DNA of 64,000 nt. Source: Zizania palustris (Eukaryota; Streptophyta; Magnoliopsida; Poales; Poaceae). A model generated the notes under the pieces. It was given only the letters and a program-made list of their open reading frames with translations, was not told the origin of the DNA and did no database searches. Positions 23,471 through 35,163 of the stretch are shown here, piece by piece. The stretch is from assembly GCA_019279435.1 (NCBI GenBank), contig JAAALK010000086.1:21373913-21437912 (forward strand), given 5' to 3'. Positions within the stretch are counted from its first letter, which is position 1. Every line of letters starts with the position of its first letter. The translations under genes were made by a program, and so were the position numbers.

Positions 23471-25199
23471 TCAACGTGGCCACGGCTTCGCGACCAGAAC
23501 CAGTGCTGTCTTCATGCTCACGGCCAGCCCGTGCACCTCGCTCATGTCCAACGGCGGGCTCCGGCCGCCGCCGCCGACCGACGGTTCCCAGTCGAAGTGG
23601 TACATCAGGCTTGCGAGCGCGAGCTCCATCGACGACACGGAGAACCCCGCCCCGGGACATCCCCTCCTCCCGGCACCAAAAGGCACGAACCCGAAGTCCT
23701 GGCCCAACTTGTGGTACTCCACCGGCTGCTGGTCGCCGCCGGAGCCGGACACGAACCTCTCCGGCTCGAACTCCTCGGCGCGCTCCCCCCACGTCGCCGG
23801 GTCGCGGCCGATGGCCCACGCGTTGATCAGCACCCGCGTGCGCGCCGGGACGTGGTAGCCGAGCAGCTCGGTGTCCTCGACCGTCTCGCGGGGCACGAGG
23901 AGCGGCCCCGGCGGGTGCAGCCTCAGGTCTCCTTGATCACGGCCTTCAGGTAGTTCAGCTCGGTCAGATGGTCCTCGCTGATGTGACCGGCTTCGCCGGC
24001 GGCCCCGCGGATCTCGTCTTGGAGCTTGCGCATCTTGTCCGGGTGGTTGATGAGCTCCGCCATGGTCCATTCCAGCAACGTGAACGACGTGTCCGTCGCC
24101 GCAACAATCATGTCCTGTATTTACCATCCGTAATCTGCGTGCTTATCATTTTTTTTAAAACTATATTTTATCGATTTTTATCAAATGCAGTGAAAAATTT
24201 GATCAAATCCACTCAAAATAGGGCAAGATTCAGTGAAAAAAATGTATTTACCATGATAAGGGCCTTGATGCCGACCGTGTCGAGACGCATCCCGGCCTCT
24301 GCATCCGTCTCGCTCACATCTAACAACACGTCCACAAAATCACGGGGATCTTTCTCGCCGTCATCCCCCGGCCGCCGGCCGCCGCGACGCCGTTGGCGAT
24401 GGTCGGCGATGACCCGCTCGAGCAGCTGGTCCATCTCCTGGAACGTGCGCCGTGTCTTCCGCTCCAGCCCCGTCACGATATCCACCCACCACAGCCATGG
24501 CACCACCTCCCGAATGGGGATCGTCCCGAGAAGCTCCTCCAACTGGCCGAAGACCTTCCTCAGGTATCCTCCCCCATGGCCGTCGCCGACAGCCCCGTAG
24601 TCCCGGTCGCCGAACGTGGCTCGCGAGATTATGGCGTTGGTGTAGATGATGAAGAGGTCGCTCAGGTTCACGGCGGCGCCCACGCGGACACGGCCGAGCA
24701 TCGCGGCTACCTCCTGCTCCCGGACGCGGCGGAGGGAGTGGACACGGCGCGGGTTGAGGAGGTGGTTCACGCAGATGCGTCTCCCCTGGCGCCAGTGCTC
24801 GCCGGTGGGCGCGAAGGTCACGTCGCGGATGCCATAGAAGAGCCTTTCGGCCATGCGCAGCCTGGGCCGGCTCCCGAAAGCCATGTCTCGCGTCTTCAAG
24901 GCCTCCTCCGCCGCGGCCGCCGAGGACGCCACGACTGTGGGCAGGCAGCCCAGACGGAGGAGCATGACCGGGCCATGCACCGCCGCCAGTCCTCGGAGCG
25001 CCCTGTGAGGCAGAGCTCCTAGCAAAGTCAGGTGGCCCAGCACCGGCAGGCTTCCACGCGGCGTCGGAGGCAGTCTCCGGCCATCCCTTCCATGCAGCGA
25101 AGGCTTCGTCCAGCCGGAGACAACAACGACAACAAGTAGTGAAAGCAGGACAGCAAGGAGTGGTGAGTGCAAGAGCTCAACAAGCCCTGAGACGACCAT
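23471..25199 (-). CDS. cytochrome P450, CYP71 clan, copy A; one frameshift
   Basis: Exon 1 is 25199-24252 (316 codons), the intron is 24251-24115 (donor ATG/GTAAAT, acceptor ATACAG), and exon 2 is 24114-23471. The product would be about 530 residues, normal for a plant microsomal P450. An N-terminal membrane anchor is followed by a proline-rich hinge (LPPTPRGSLPVLG), the helix-I segment AATDTS, the K-helix, FEPERF and the haem loop PFGAGRRGCPG. Overall similarity points to CYP71C-like enzymes, the family of benzoxazinoid indole oxygenases, but the substrate cannot be told. At 23925 one base is missing compared with copy B (CCTCAGG against CCTCAAGG), so translation stops inside the K-helix ETLR. 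All later codons are intact in the shifted frame. Either it is a very recent pseudogene or the sequence has an error. Confidence 0.85.
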
Positions 25200-25304
25200 G
25201 TCTGCAACTCTGTCTAGCTGTCTACACTACTGATACAGTGATACCGTAATATATCTTTATATCAATCTTTCTGTAAGGGGTGTCCGCTCCCTGCGGGTCC
25301 TAGA

Positions 25305-27545
25305 GTTCCGCCATGGGAGGTAGATGGCGAAGCTGGGCTTCAATCTCCTGGTTTGGGCCGCTCTGGACAGTTGCTGGATTCAGCCCACCTTCCGTCCCCG
25401 AGTGGTGTTCTGCTGGAGGACGGGTGCATTTCTCGTTCGCCATTGAATGTGAGTTCCCGGCCATCATGTGTTTTGGGCTCCGGTCTCAATTTAGAGGATC
25501 CGTATAACCATTCGTGGAGCCCTTCTTCGGTTGCTTCGTCTCGGCTTTGGATACCTCGTGCTTCTCCGCTTTCCCAGTCGGTTCTGGAACTAGGGTTTCC
25601 TGCTTCTTCTGAGGAGATTCGTCGCTTTGGCCATTTGGCGTGTCGGATCAGGCGCCCTTCTCCCAGGTTTGTTGATTCTATATCTTTTGGGGAAGTTGTT
25701 GCTGGTTCGGGAATGGAGAGAAATTGGAATGAAGAGCGATTGGGAGGTAAGCATCGCTTGGTAGAGGGAGAGCGGAATAGAGGAGATAGGGTTCAATGAC
25801 TGATTGCTAATCGTGGGTTCAAAGTTTTTGCTGGAAAGGTCAGGGATATGGGCATCCTCGTAGAGATTCTAAAGGGTTTCAAGATGGTAAATCAGAAGAA
25901 ATAACTTGTTTTAATTGTGGGATGATTGGCCATCATCAAGCTACCTGCTCAAACCCTATTATGTGCTTTACTTGAAAACAAGCTAGACATATTTCATCTA
26001 AATGCCGCTTACTTGATGTTCAGAAGGGAGGACGTCTAAGACCAGATTTGCAGCTGTGTGGGTATGGAATACCTAACCAGGCCTTTCATCATCTAGAAGT
26101 GATTGTTCTAGAAAACTATATTGCCAAAACTTCTGTGACTGGTATGATGACGGTTGAAGAGGGGAACTGCTCGGAATCAAAGATCATGATTGAGTTGAAA
26201 CATTTGTATAATACAACTTGGGAGTGAAAGATAGTTTAAGTGGATCGTGATCAGTTCCTTATAGAGTTTCCTTCTAGTGAGGCTAGGTGGGAGCTTGCTA
26301 GATTGAAATGCTTTGAGTTCCAGAAATTTAATATTAGAGCTCACGCCAGAGAATCAGAGAGGTCGATTGATGCTTTTGCTGAATTACAAATGGTGTGGGT
26401 TAAAATTTTTGGTATTCCACATCTGGCAAGAGAAGAGCAATATGTTCAAAGCATAGCAAAACTTGTGGGTAAGCCAATGGAAGTGGATGTTGGCAGTTTA
26501 TTGAAATCTGATCCAGTAAGAGTCAAGATTTTGTGCAGAGATCCTTGGCATATTGATGGATTTTCTGAAGTGTTTGTTAACAGAACTGGTTATAAAATTA
26601 GATGGGTTCCTGAATTAGATGGACTGAAGAATGATAAGTTTCACCCAGATGATGCTAAGGTGCATTTGGGGAAACACCAGAAAACTAAGGGCAACCAAAG
26701 AGATGGCCAAGAAGAGTACAAGCAAAAGGACTCCTCTAGCTCTACTTTGTCTAAGAAGAATGATCAAGCTGATGATGATCAGTGGGCAAAAGATGAAGAT
26801 ATGCCCAATATCATCGCTTTGAAGGTTGCAAGGAGGAGGTGGCTAGTGGTGGAGGCTTGCCAGATTTTGCTGTCTGTACAGATGTCCAACCTTTAGCTAG
26901 CCTATTTGCTTCAAACTTTGGTCGCTCTAGAAATGGAAATCAGTTGGCAAACAAATTGTTGCATTTGTGGAAGAGGAGGGAGACTCTTTGCGGTCAAAGG
27001 AAGAAATGTTATCTACCTCAAAGGTAGACCTGAGGCATAATGTGTTGGCAACTAATGTTGAATCTTCTTCGGAAGTGTGGACAGGTTTGGAAGATAAGTT
27101 TAGTGGTAGTAATCAGCATCTTAACTTTGAAGCTGATTGTGAAGTGGTATTGGAGCAGGAAGTTTTGAGACAGCAGAAAGGGAAGTTCCCTGTGACTTTT
27201 CCACCTCAAAATCTACTGCAGAAAAAATCTGTTACCGACAGGAAAAAGAAGAATCCACCTATTGTTGTCAGGCAGAGATCTAGGATCAAAAGAGATGGAG
27301 TTCCAATTTCTTTGAAGGCTCAAATCAAGGCTGATTACAAAGATGATATCTCAGGTGTGTCGATGTTTTTTATTTTGCAATCCGTTGAAAATAAAACTTT
27401 ACTCACTATAGCAACAGATGTTGGAGTCGATTTAGGAACCTCTGATCACGAAATGGAATATAACATTTCTTTGATTAAGGCTAAATAAATGGCTCAAGCT
27501 TTGCCGTGTCTAGCCCAAAATAATAATCTAGGGGGTAGTTGTAGA
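25305..27545 (+). pseudogene. retroelement ORF1 remnant: two zinc knuckles and DUF4283-like domain
   Basis: Broken open stretches on the plus strand. At about 25908-26010 there are two CCHC-type knuckles; the first is CFNCGMIGHHQATC, and the second is spoiled by a stop codon (CFT, stop, KQARHISSKC). At 26240-26700 a domain with VWVKIFGIPHLAREEQY and EVFVNRTGYKIRWVPE resembles DUF4283 of grass LINE-type ORF1 proteins, and the low-complexity C-terminal part ends at 27488. No endonuclease or reverse transcriptase follows; the element is cut off by the LTR fragment that begins after 27545. It separates the two duplication units and was probably inserted between them. Confidence 0.7.
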
Positions 27546-28587
27546 TGTAAACTCTGATCATAGGGATGACATGTTAGGGGTCCCCTCTGAAATTATACAA
27601 TCTGATTTGCCGCGGACAGAAATAGATCTAATTTATTTTTTTCCACAATATATCTCCATACATGAGAGATCTAGATCAAACACTACGCACGTATGCTCTG
27701 ATACCACTATTGGGGAATAGGAAAGCTACGCTAGTCGGAAATTTTAAAAATTCGCCTCAAAGCTCAAGAATCATGCGCGTGTGAGATCATAGATCGGTAC
27801 CTTCTACCACAAGACGCGCTAGGTGTAGCGGAAGAAGATGCCGAGGAAGCGCGTCCTTGCCTATCCTCGCTTCGTCCCAACCGTTCCTCGTCAATCCAAT
27901 CGGTTAATATGACGTAGTTGTACACGTGATGAAGTCCACGAACGTTGCTATTGGAGAAACGCCTCCACGGTATCCTCACATCCAGGGATGGCATTCTTCC
28001 CACGTCGGCATGCTAGCACTGCTCGTGAGAAAACGGGAGATCCTCAATCTCAACTTTTGAGATCAAGAAGGAGAGGAGAGGAGTTCTTGGTGGCTAGGTA
28101 TAAACTATTAAAAGCTTGTCATCCAAGACCTTCTCCTCTCTTTATATAGGGATGAGAGCTCCTGGTCGTCAGCATCTCGAAATCAACAAATCGGTTACAA
28201 CCGATATGTGCTCCAACAGATCCAATATATTTTACTCACATCAGAACTCCCGATCGGGTATTTTCGGTCTCTCAATTCAGCAGCGTTATTATAACAGATC
28301 CAATTTATTTTCGCCCACCTCAGAACTTCCGATACACATATCGGAACTTCTTATCAGTACAATTTTCTCGATTCTAAATCTGAACTTCCACTTTCAATTC
28401 CCTGTCTCTAATTATAAATTATCAAAACTTTTCATACCATATCGAAACTTCCGTTTTGAGCTCTCGGTTTCACAAACTATAAATTATTAAAACTTCCGAT
28501 ACCATATCGGAACTTTTGATTTGAGCTCTCTATTTCTAATTCAGAAAATAATCAGAACTTCCGATCCAACCGTAATTTTCATAGACA
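27546..28587 (-). mobile_element. LTR retrotransposon fragment: LTR plus primer binding site
   Basis: On the minus strand an LTR (about 28587-27711) ends in CCCCA. After four bases comes TGGTATCAGAGC (27706-27695), the initiator-tRNA-Met primer binding site of plant LTR elements. Only about 150 bp of leader remains. The LTR start at 28587 (TGTCTATGAAAATT) is a best guess. The U3 half has repeated GGAACTTCCGAT-type motifs. Confidence 0.7.
28141..28150 (-). promoter_or_regulatory. TATA box of the LTR fragment
   Basis: CCTATATAAA on the minus strand, in the middle of the LTR, with transcription toward 27711. Confidence 0.65.
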
Positions 28588-29024
28588 TACTTCCTTTAGA
28601 GGACCCTAGTCACAACCTCTCCATCAGGATTAGGCTTTAGCATAGGCCCCTTCAAGGAGTCGGGGGGTTGACTTACCTCTTCAGGGCACAATGTTAGTGC
28701 TAGCGACATAGCTGGAGATGACGAGGGGATGAGATGCGGGAATTTAATATGATTCAAAAAATCAGTCTTGTAAATCCTTGCCAAGATTCTAACCTACGTC
28801 GCCTTCACAAGTGAGGTGACCACTTAACACTCTACTTCAATAATATTTGCAACACAACTTTAGCACTCAGCTCCCTCGTCACATCAACTTCATCAGCTAG
28901 TGTGGCAGTATCGGTACTAATGAAATTGGCATCAAGCTTCATATCTATTTCTGAAATAAGTTTTTTTTCCAAAATATATTCATGAAATAAATTTTTAAAA
29001 ATCACTAAATTATAAAAACTGCTA
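28588..29024. other. spacer between LTR fragment and duplication unit B
   Basis: Mixed sequence. A 62-codon open frame at 28784-28596 (minus), ending near PMLKPNPDGEV, may be part of a retrotransposon polyprotein, but I cannot place it. Confidence 0.3.
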
Positions 29025-29232
29025 TCGGAGTGAGAGCCGTACAACTAAGCTTGGAGTAAGCTTTGTGTGACTTTGCTTAGAAATACCACGAGTTGGTGAT
29101 CTCGATGGTTTTTTACTAGTGGTGATGGTGGTGGTGACATTGTGAGACGGCGATGGAAGTCTGCCCACATGGCTCATGGGTCATCTCATGTTAACCTGGT
29201 GGGCGGTGGCCGACTGGCTATGCATTCATCCT

Positions 29233-29494
29233 AGAAAAAAAATTGTATGGATGATGGGTGTATGAAGTGGGGCGTATGACCCCCGCCTCATTCTATCGGA
29301 CGACCCTAGATTGAGGGTCTTAGAGTCACCAATGCCTTATCCACTCATCCAGGGCTGGCCGCACGCCACCTCCATGCCCCCAAGCCTCAGTTCATTGAGG
29401 GCCACCCGATATAATGGGCTTCCACGTGGCATCTATCGAGGTGGGAGTCGCACGTCCCACTCCATACACATATCGTCCATATAATTTTTTTTCC
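29233..29494. mobile_element. MITE with ~55-bp inverted repeats
   Basis: Left end GAAAAAAAATTGTATGGATG, right end the inverse (CGTCCATATAATTTTTTTTC). Similarity of the arms continues for about 55 bp, through GTGGG..CGT and GAC. It is absent from the matching place in unit A, so it inserted after the duplication. Target duplication not clear; possibly Mutator-type. Confidence 0.7.
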
Positions 29495-30513
29495 TTCGTC
29501 ACGAGTGCTGAGAGGAGAAAACTAATGCATGGACTGCTAGCTAGTACTATCCCTAGTCTTCTGAAAACAGAACCGTTCCAGTATCTCACTAAGTTGCCTC
29601 CATATGTAGCTTAGGTTAGGAAGAAGGAAATCAGCAAACATGTTCTTTATGCTAACTACTGTGTGGTTGAGGACAGCACCAGTTAAACTGCGGGTAGCTG
29701 TTCAATCAGAACAAAGGCGTGCTAATCTATTATTGGGGACCATTGCAAAGTGCTTATCATCGCATCTGTAGATAGATCCGAATTGAACCCATCTCTCTTG
29801 ATTGCACCATCAAATCCACCTATTACATGTGAATTCTGTGAAGCAAGAAACTGTACATATAAAGCATGCATCGAGCATTTTGTATATAGAGATGAGCCAA
29901 AAGCTGAATCGGAGAAGACGAGTTAACTACAACGAGGATAATTGCATAATTGCGACGAACATAAAATTAATTACACTCTAACACATGCTGCAAAGAACGG
30001 GCCATAGACGTGTGTTTATATGAGAGGAGTGATACTAGGATATTAGGTTTTTTTTAAGTTGAAAAATCTCAGTGGAAACTTGTTTACGGAGAGGATTTTC
30101 ACGAGTTTATTTACACAATCGGTCGTATTTATAGGAATAATACCGATTTTTATAATGAGTTTGGGAACGCTCATGTCGTATTAATTTTCATATGGAAAGA
30201 CGTATAATAAAAAAAACAGTGGGCGCATGATTTTCATGATATCGAGAGGGTCTGAATTTCTGAAAAACCGTGGGCTCTCTGTGCAACGTACACAAATGGA
30301 TTGATTACGTGACAGCTCTTGTGCTGGGAAATTTGTGGTGGAAATACGCTTTCCGGTACGGTGTTTATATGTGTCAAAAAGAGGATTATATTACAAAATA
30401 TGTCTATTTTTGTGGAGCACAGACATGACTACATGAGAGAGAGAGATGTTTTGGGGTGGTGTGCAGGTTTTTGCTGCCTGGTGCGCACAACCATATATTT
30501 CACGTTTATTCAG

Positions 30514-30843
30514 TAGGTGTTTGTTCGTTTAATTAAAGTTTAGTTCGTATCTTATCAGATTTTAGATATCAATTTAAAGGATTAAACATGACCTAATTAT
30601 AAAAATAATTGTAGAATTAGAGGATTATTTGCGAGACGAATTTATTAAGTTTAATTAATCCATGATTAGCAAATGTTTACTGTAGCATCACATTGTCAAA
30701 TCATAGCGTAATTAGGCTCACTAGATTCGCCTCATGAATAATCAACCGATTATGAATGAGTTTTACAAATAGTCTACATTTAATACTCTAAAATAGCATC
30801 CAAATAGGACTAAACTTTTAGACTAAAGAACCAAACATGCACT
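30514..30843 (+). mobile_element. MITE, common family copy
   Basis: Same core as 16564-16907 (GCAAATGTTTACTGTAGCAT), with ends GGTGTTTG and CCAAACATGCAC. Absent from unit A. Confidence 0.8.
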
Positions 30844-31017
30844 TAACTTTCCATAAGTCTCGTGATATTGTATATTTTAATATATTTTTATTTTAATTAA
30901 AGTTAAATAAATTTAACATAAATAAAAATCGAACCTTAGTAACTTCAGTTAAAATATTGTATGATATTCAGCCATTTGTACCATTTCATGATAAACACCT
31001 TACACCGCACCACAGAA

Positions 31018-31260
31018 ACGTGTATTTTGCCGAGTGTTCTTGACACCCAACGAAGAGTTTACCGAATGTTACACTCACTCGATAAATAACACGTGGATGA
31101 ACAAATATTAGTCGAGTATCTTTTGTCATGCCGAATTTGCCAGAGTGCTGGTAAACAAGACACAAACAAAAGTGCATAACGGTGTGACAAGCCAGTAACG
31201 GTTGTTCTGCCAAGTACTCGAACACTCGCGAATAAATACTGTTTCTCCAATATATACCAG
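31018..31260. mobile_element. CACTA-like transposon remnant
   Basis: Degenerate TTTGCCGAGTG and related motifs similar to those at 21590-21910. No ends found. Confidence 0.45.
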
Positions 31261-31469
31261 CGAGATCGATACTCATGAAGAGCTAACCAAATGACAAAAT
31301 CCAGTTTAGTTAAGAGCAATATATATACTGAACACTAGCAAGAAAGTGCTAACACTGGGCAAACACAAATTATTTGCTACGTGTCTTAAATTTGACACCA
31401 GGAAATTTATCTATTTATTTTTAAGCGTGCTTTCCATTCTTTTATTAATAATTTTGTCAGAAATTTTCA

Positions 31470-32740
31470 AATTTAGTGGTTAAGGTCTAAAAATGGACCC
31501 AAAGCATGAATATGATTTTTAGACAATTTATTTCATTATTTTGGGCACTTGCAGTTTAAATTTGACACGTTTCAATTTAAATCTTAGAAACACAATTAAT
31601 TAACTAAAAATAGCTAACTTACCTAGAAAAATGCCAATTTTTTCATGAGATAAAATACATTATATTTTAATTGTATAAAAAGTTTCAAGGTCAAAAAATT
31701 AACCATTTATTTGCTTTAAAACCTACCTATTTCTTTTTAAATCATAATTTGTTCTCGAAAAATCATTGGTTTCTAAACATCATATGACAACTTTCGCCAA
31801 ATATTTTTAATTTTTTATCATAACATTTACTTATCATATCATATCGTAATATCATGACATGTCTTGTGTTTTTGACTTCATTTAATTTTTTAAGCATTAA
31901 AAAAACCATTAAGGTACACGTTGTGCATCGACTGTCGCAACTTAGATTTTTCAAAATTTCTATCAATTTAGAGAATAAGAACTAAAAATAGACTCATAAA
32001 TACGAATATGAAATTTTTATAAATTTTGGTTCATTATTTAATGCACTTACAATTCAAATTTGACATATTTCAATTTATTTGGTAGAAACACACTTAATGA
32101 ATTAAAAATAATAAACTGACATAGAAAAATAATAAATTCTTGCATGAGATAAGTTATATTGTAGTTTAATTGTAGAAAACATTTTAAATATAAATAACGA
32201 TGTAACCACCAATTTAATTTGAAACCTAACCCATTCATTTACTAAACCCTAACCCGTGGAATAATCTCCGGATTCTTAATATCTTACATGTCAACTTTCT
32301 CAAAATTTTTTTAAATTTTTATCACATCATATATGTATCATATAATAACACCATAATAAGTCTTGTATTTTCAACTTCATTTGATTTTTTAGAATTAAAA
32401 ACTATTAAGCTCCACGTTGCCGATCGAGTGTCGCAGCCTAGCTTTTTCAAATTTTATTTTAATTTAGCGTGTAATACCTAAAAATAGTCCCAAAAACATG
32501 AATATGTTTTTTCTATAAATTTTGGTTTATTATTTCATGCACCTACAATTCAAATTTCACCTATTTTAATTTAAATCCTAGAAAAACACTTAAATTATTA
32601 AAAATAACAAACTGATCTAGAAAAATAAAAATACTTGAATAAGATATATTGTATTTTGAGCGTAGAAAAAATTCCAAGCTCAAACCAAATTGAAAATGTC
32701 ACATAGGCTCAAAACATTCTCTAACACAAACCAAATTTCA
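31470..32740. repeat. ~495-bp tandem repeat, about 2.5 diverged copies
   Basis: A landmark CTAAAAATGG or CTAAAAATAG recurs at 31487, 31982 and 32478. It is followed each time by similar AT-rich sequence including TTCAAATTT and GTAGAAACAC-like blocks. The copies have diverged considerably. A related stretch (AAGCTCAAACCAAA) occurs near 15050. No coding potential. Confidence 0.7.
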
Positions 32741-32844
32741 AATTTCAAGCTCAAACCAAATTGCAAATATCATATAAGCTTGCAAACATTTAAAACAACA
32801 CATAGCAAACCTGAAAAAAAAGTATCCGCCCAAAAAACACTCAA

Positions 32845-33424
32845 TGAAATAGTCATTAAAGTGTGAGTGGAACCACGAGTTCAACTCGGGGAGTATCATG
32901 AGAACAAGAACTGAGAGGTGGAGGCAATGACAGATCACACACTTAATTATAGATAATAACTCAAAGACGTAACTGATAGATTTGAAAGGTAATAAAAATA
33001 GCGAATAATATTGTGATTATTCACTCCGTGATGATGGGACTTAATTGTATAGTTAAAGTCTAAACAGTAACCCCCGCTCCCTGTGACATATAAAGGAGTC
33101 GGGGATACCACTCATACCTACATTTACACAAGCACAAATTTTCATATGCGGTAAACACTCATAATCAGATTCATTGGTACATACCCTCGAATCTATCTAA
33201 ATGTTATATGTTCGTTATATTTGAAGATAACGGTATAATCACGAACAAGGACGAACTCGTAAACCCGTCGTACCGAACAATATATAGACAACCTCTGGGT
33301 AATCCGTCGTATTACACCACGACAAACGTAATTTTAATTTATAAAAATGCGAAACAACTTATTTATTTACTCAAGGCGTGTCATGCATTGCGATTGTGCG
33401 GCTGATTCTCTGCGGTCTCAAGTC
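32845..33424. other. spacer, possible LTR-type promoter fragment
   Basis: Contains CCCCCGCTCCCTG, GACATATAAAGGAGTCGGGG near 33085, which looks like an LTR TATA region (ACATATAAAGG). Ends and target duplication were not found. No gene. Confidence 0.3.
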
Positions 33425-34757
33425 TCAACGTGGCCACGGCTTTGCGACCAGAACCAGTGCTGTCTTCATGCGCACAGCCAGCCCCCCGGGCACCTCGCTC
33501 ATGTCCAACGGCGGGCTCTGGCCGGTGCCGACCGATGGTTCCCAGTCGAAGTAGTACATCAGGCTTGCGAGCGCGAGCTCCATCGACGGCACGGAGAACC
33601 CGGCCCCGGGACATCCCCTCCTCCCGGCACCAAAAGGCACGAATCCGAAGTCCTGCCCCAACTTGTGGTACTCCACCGGCTGCTGGTCGCCGCCGGAGCC
33701 GGACACGAACCTCTCCGGCTCGAACTCCACGGCGCGCTCCCCCCACGTCTCCGGGTCGCGGCCGATGGCCCACGCGTTGATCAGCACCCGCGTGCGCGCA
33801 GGGACGTGGTAGCCGAGCAGCTCGGTGTCCTCGACCGTCTCGCGGGGCACGAGGAGCGGCCCCGGTGGGTGCAGCCTCAAGGTCTCCTTGATCACGGCCT
33901 TCAGGTAGTTCAGCTCGGTCAGGTGGTCCTCGCTGATGTAGCCGGCTTCGCCGGCGGCCGCGCGGATCTCGTCCTGGAGCTTGCGCATCTTGTCCGGGTG
34001 GTTGATGAGCTCCGCCATGGTCCATTCCAGCAACGTGTAGGACGTGTCCGTTGCCCCAGCAATTATGTCCTGTATTTATCATCCGTAATCGATCTGCGTG
34101 CTTATCATTTTTTAAAAACTACATTTTATCGATTTTTATCAAATTCAGTGAAAATTTTTATCAAATCCATTCAAAACATGGGCAAAATTCAGTGAGAAAC
34201 TATGTATTTACCAAGATGAGGGCCTTGATGCCGACCGTGTCGAGAGGAATCCCGTCCTCTGCATCCGTCTCGCTCACATCTAACAACACGTCCACGAAAT
34301 CACGGGGATCATTCACGCCGTCGTCTCCCGGCAGCCGGCCGCCGCGACGCCGTAGGCGATGGTCGGCGATGACCCGCTCGAGCAGTTGGTCCACCTCCTG
34401 GAACGTGCGCCGCGTCTTCCGCTCCAGCCCCGTCACGATATCCACCCACCACAGCCATGGCACCACCTCCCCCATGGGGATCGTCCCGAGAAGCTCCTCC
34501 AACTCGTAGAAGACCTTCCTCACGTCTCTTCCCCCTTCGCCGTCGCCGGCAGCCCCGTAGTCCCGATCGCCGAACGTGGCTCGCGAGATTATGGCGTTGG
34601 TGTAGATGATGAAGAGGTCGCTCAGGTTCACGGCGGCACCCACGCGGACGCGGCCAAGCATGGCGGCTACCTCCTGCTCCCTGACGCGGCGGAGGGAGTG
34701 GACACGGCGCGGGTTGAGCAGGTGGATCACGGAGATGCGGCGCGCCTGGCGCCAGTG
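33425..34757 (-). pseudogene. cytochrome P450, CYP71 clan, copy B; 5' truncated
   Basis: Exon 2 (34069-33425, 214 codons and stop) is fully open, with the I-helix segment AGATDTSY, the K-helix ETLR, FEPERF and the haem loop PFGAGRRGCPG. The intron is 34211-34070 with the same splice sites as copy A. Exon 1 survives only from 34757 to 34212. Similarity with copy A stops abruptly after CTGGCGCCAGTG, so about 134 codons, including the membrane anchor and proline hinge, are missing. They are replaced by unrelated GC-rich sequence and a fold-back element end. Without its anchor and N-terminal part it cannot make a normal P450. Together with copy A's lesion, neither copy is intact as read, although each retains what the other lacks. 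Confidence 0.88.
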
Positions 34758-35159
34758 GTGGAGCCACATGGCGTCCCGTCGGCAGTCCATCGGCCGATTG
34801 GCGCCCGGAACGCACCGCGCCCTGGACCGCTCCTGTGTCGGTGCCCACGTTGCGTCCCAGCCATGCTGGGCAAGAGGGCGCGGGAGGCGAGGGGTCACGG
34901 GGACGCGTGAGTGCCGAGAGGCGAAGTGGCGCGGCGCGGGCGCCGGCTGGGGCGCGGGCGCAGCGCGGCGCGGCGCGCCGCAGCACGTTCCGGCGCCAGT
35001 CAGCCGATTGACGACCGACTGGACGCCACGTGGCTCAAATAGGCCGACTGACTGCCAGTCGACACTTGGTTGACCGACCAGATACTTTTTTTGCAATTTT
35101 TTGAATCCGACATATAAATTTGATTTTTTTTGTAAAAAAATATTTTTTACAAAATTCTA
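34758..35159. mobile_element. GC-rich insertion with one fold-back element end
   Basis: GC-rich sequence replacing the P450 5' half, then repeated GCCGACTG / CAGTCG words. The end (TTGACCGACCAGAT, then TTTTTTGAATCCGACATA and ATAAATTTGATTTTT) is similar to the right arm of the element at 62563-62833. The opposite end is not seen. Confidence 0.5.
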
Positions 35160-35163
35160 CTAG

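Larger units (their letters stand above)
20248..25199. repeat. segmental duplication, unit A
   Basis: Collinear with 29025-34757. Matching blocks, in order: 20248-20440 with 29025-29215; 20500-20650 with 29560-29735; 23033-23190 with 30308-30482; 23225-23325 with 30860-30957; and the P450 gene. Insertions of CACTA-like sequence, MITEs and tandem repeats separate the blocks. Within unit A, 20770-21490 is duplicated again at 21935-22960, interrupted by a MITE at 22192. Confidence 0.85.
29025..34757. repeat. segmental duplication, unit B
   Basis: Second copy of the segment at 20248-25199, with the same order and strand. It has gained a MITE (29233), another MITE (30514), CACTA-like sequence and a ~495-bp repeat array (31-32.7 kb). 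It ends abruptly in P450 exon 1 at 34757. Confidence 0.85.

Noticed and set aside
33347..34195. 282-codon plus-strand frame over P450 copy B
   Set aside because: Antisense shadow of the GC-rich P450 exon 2.
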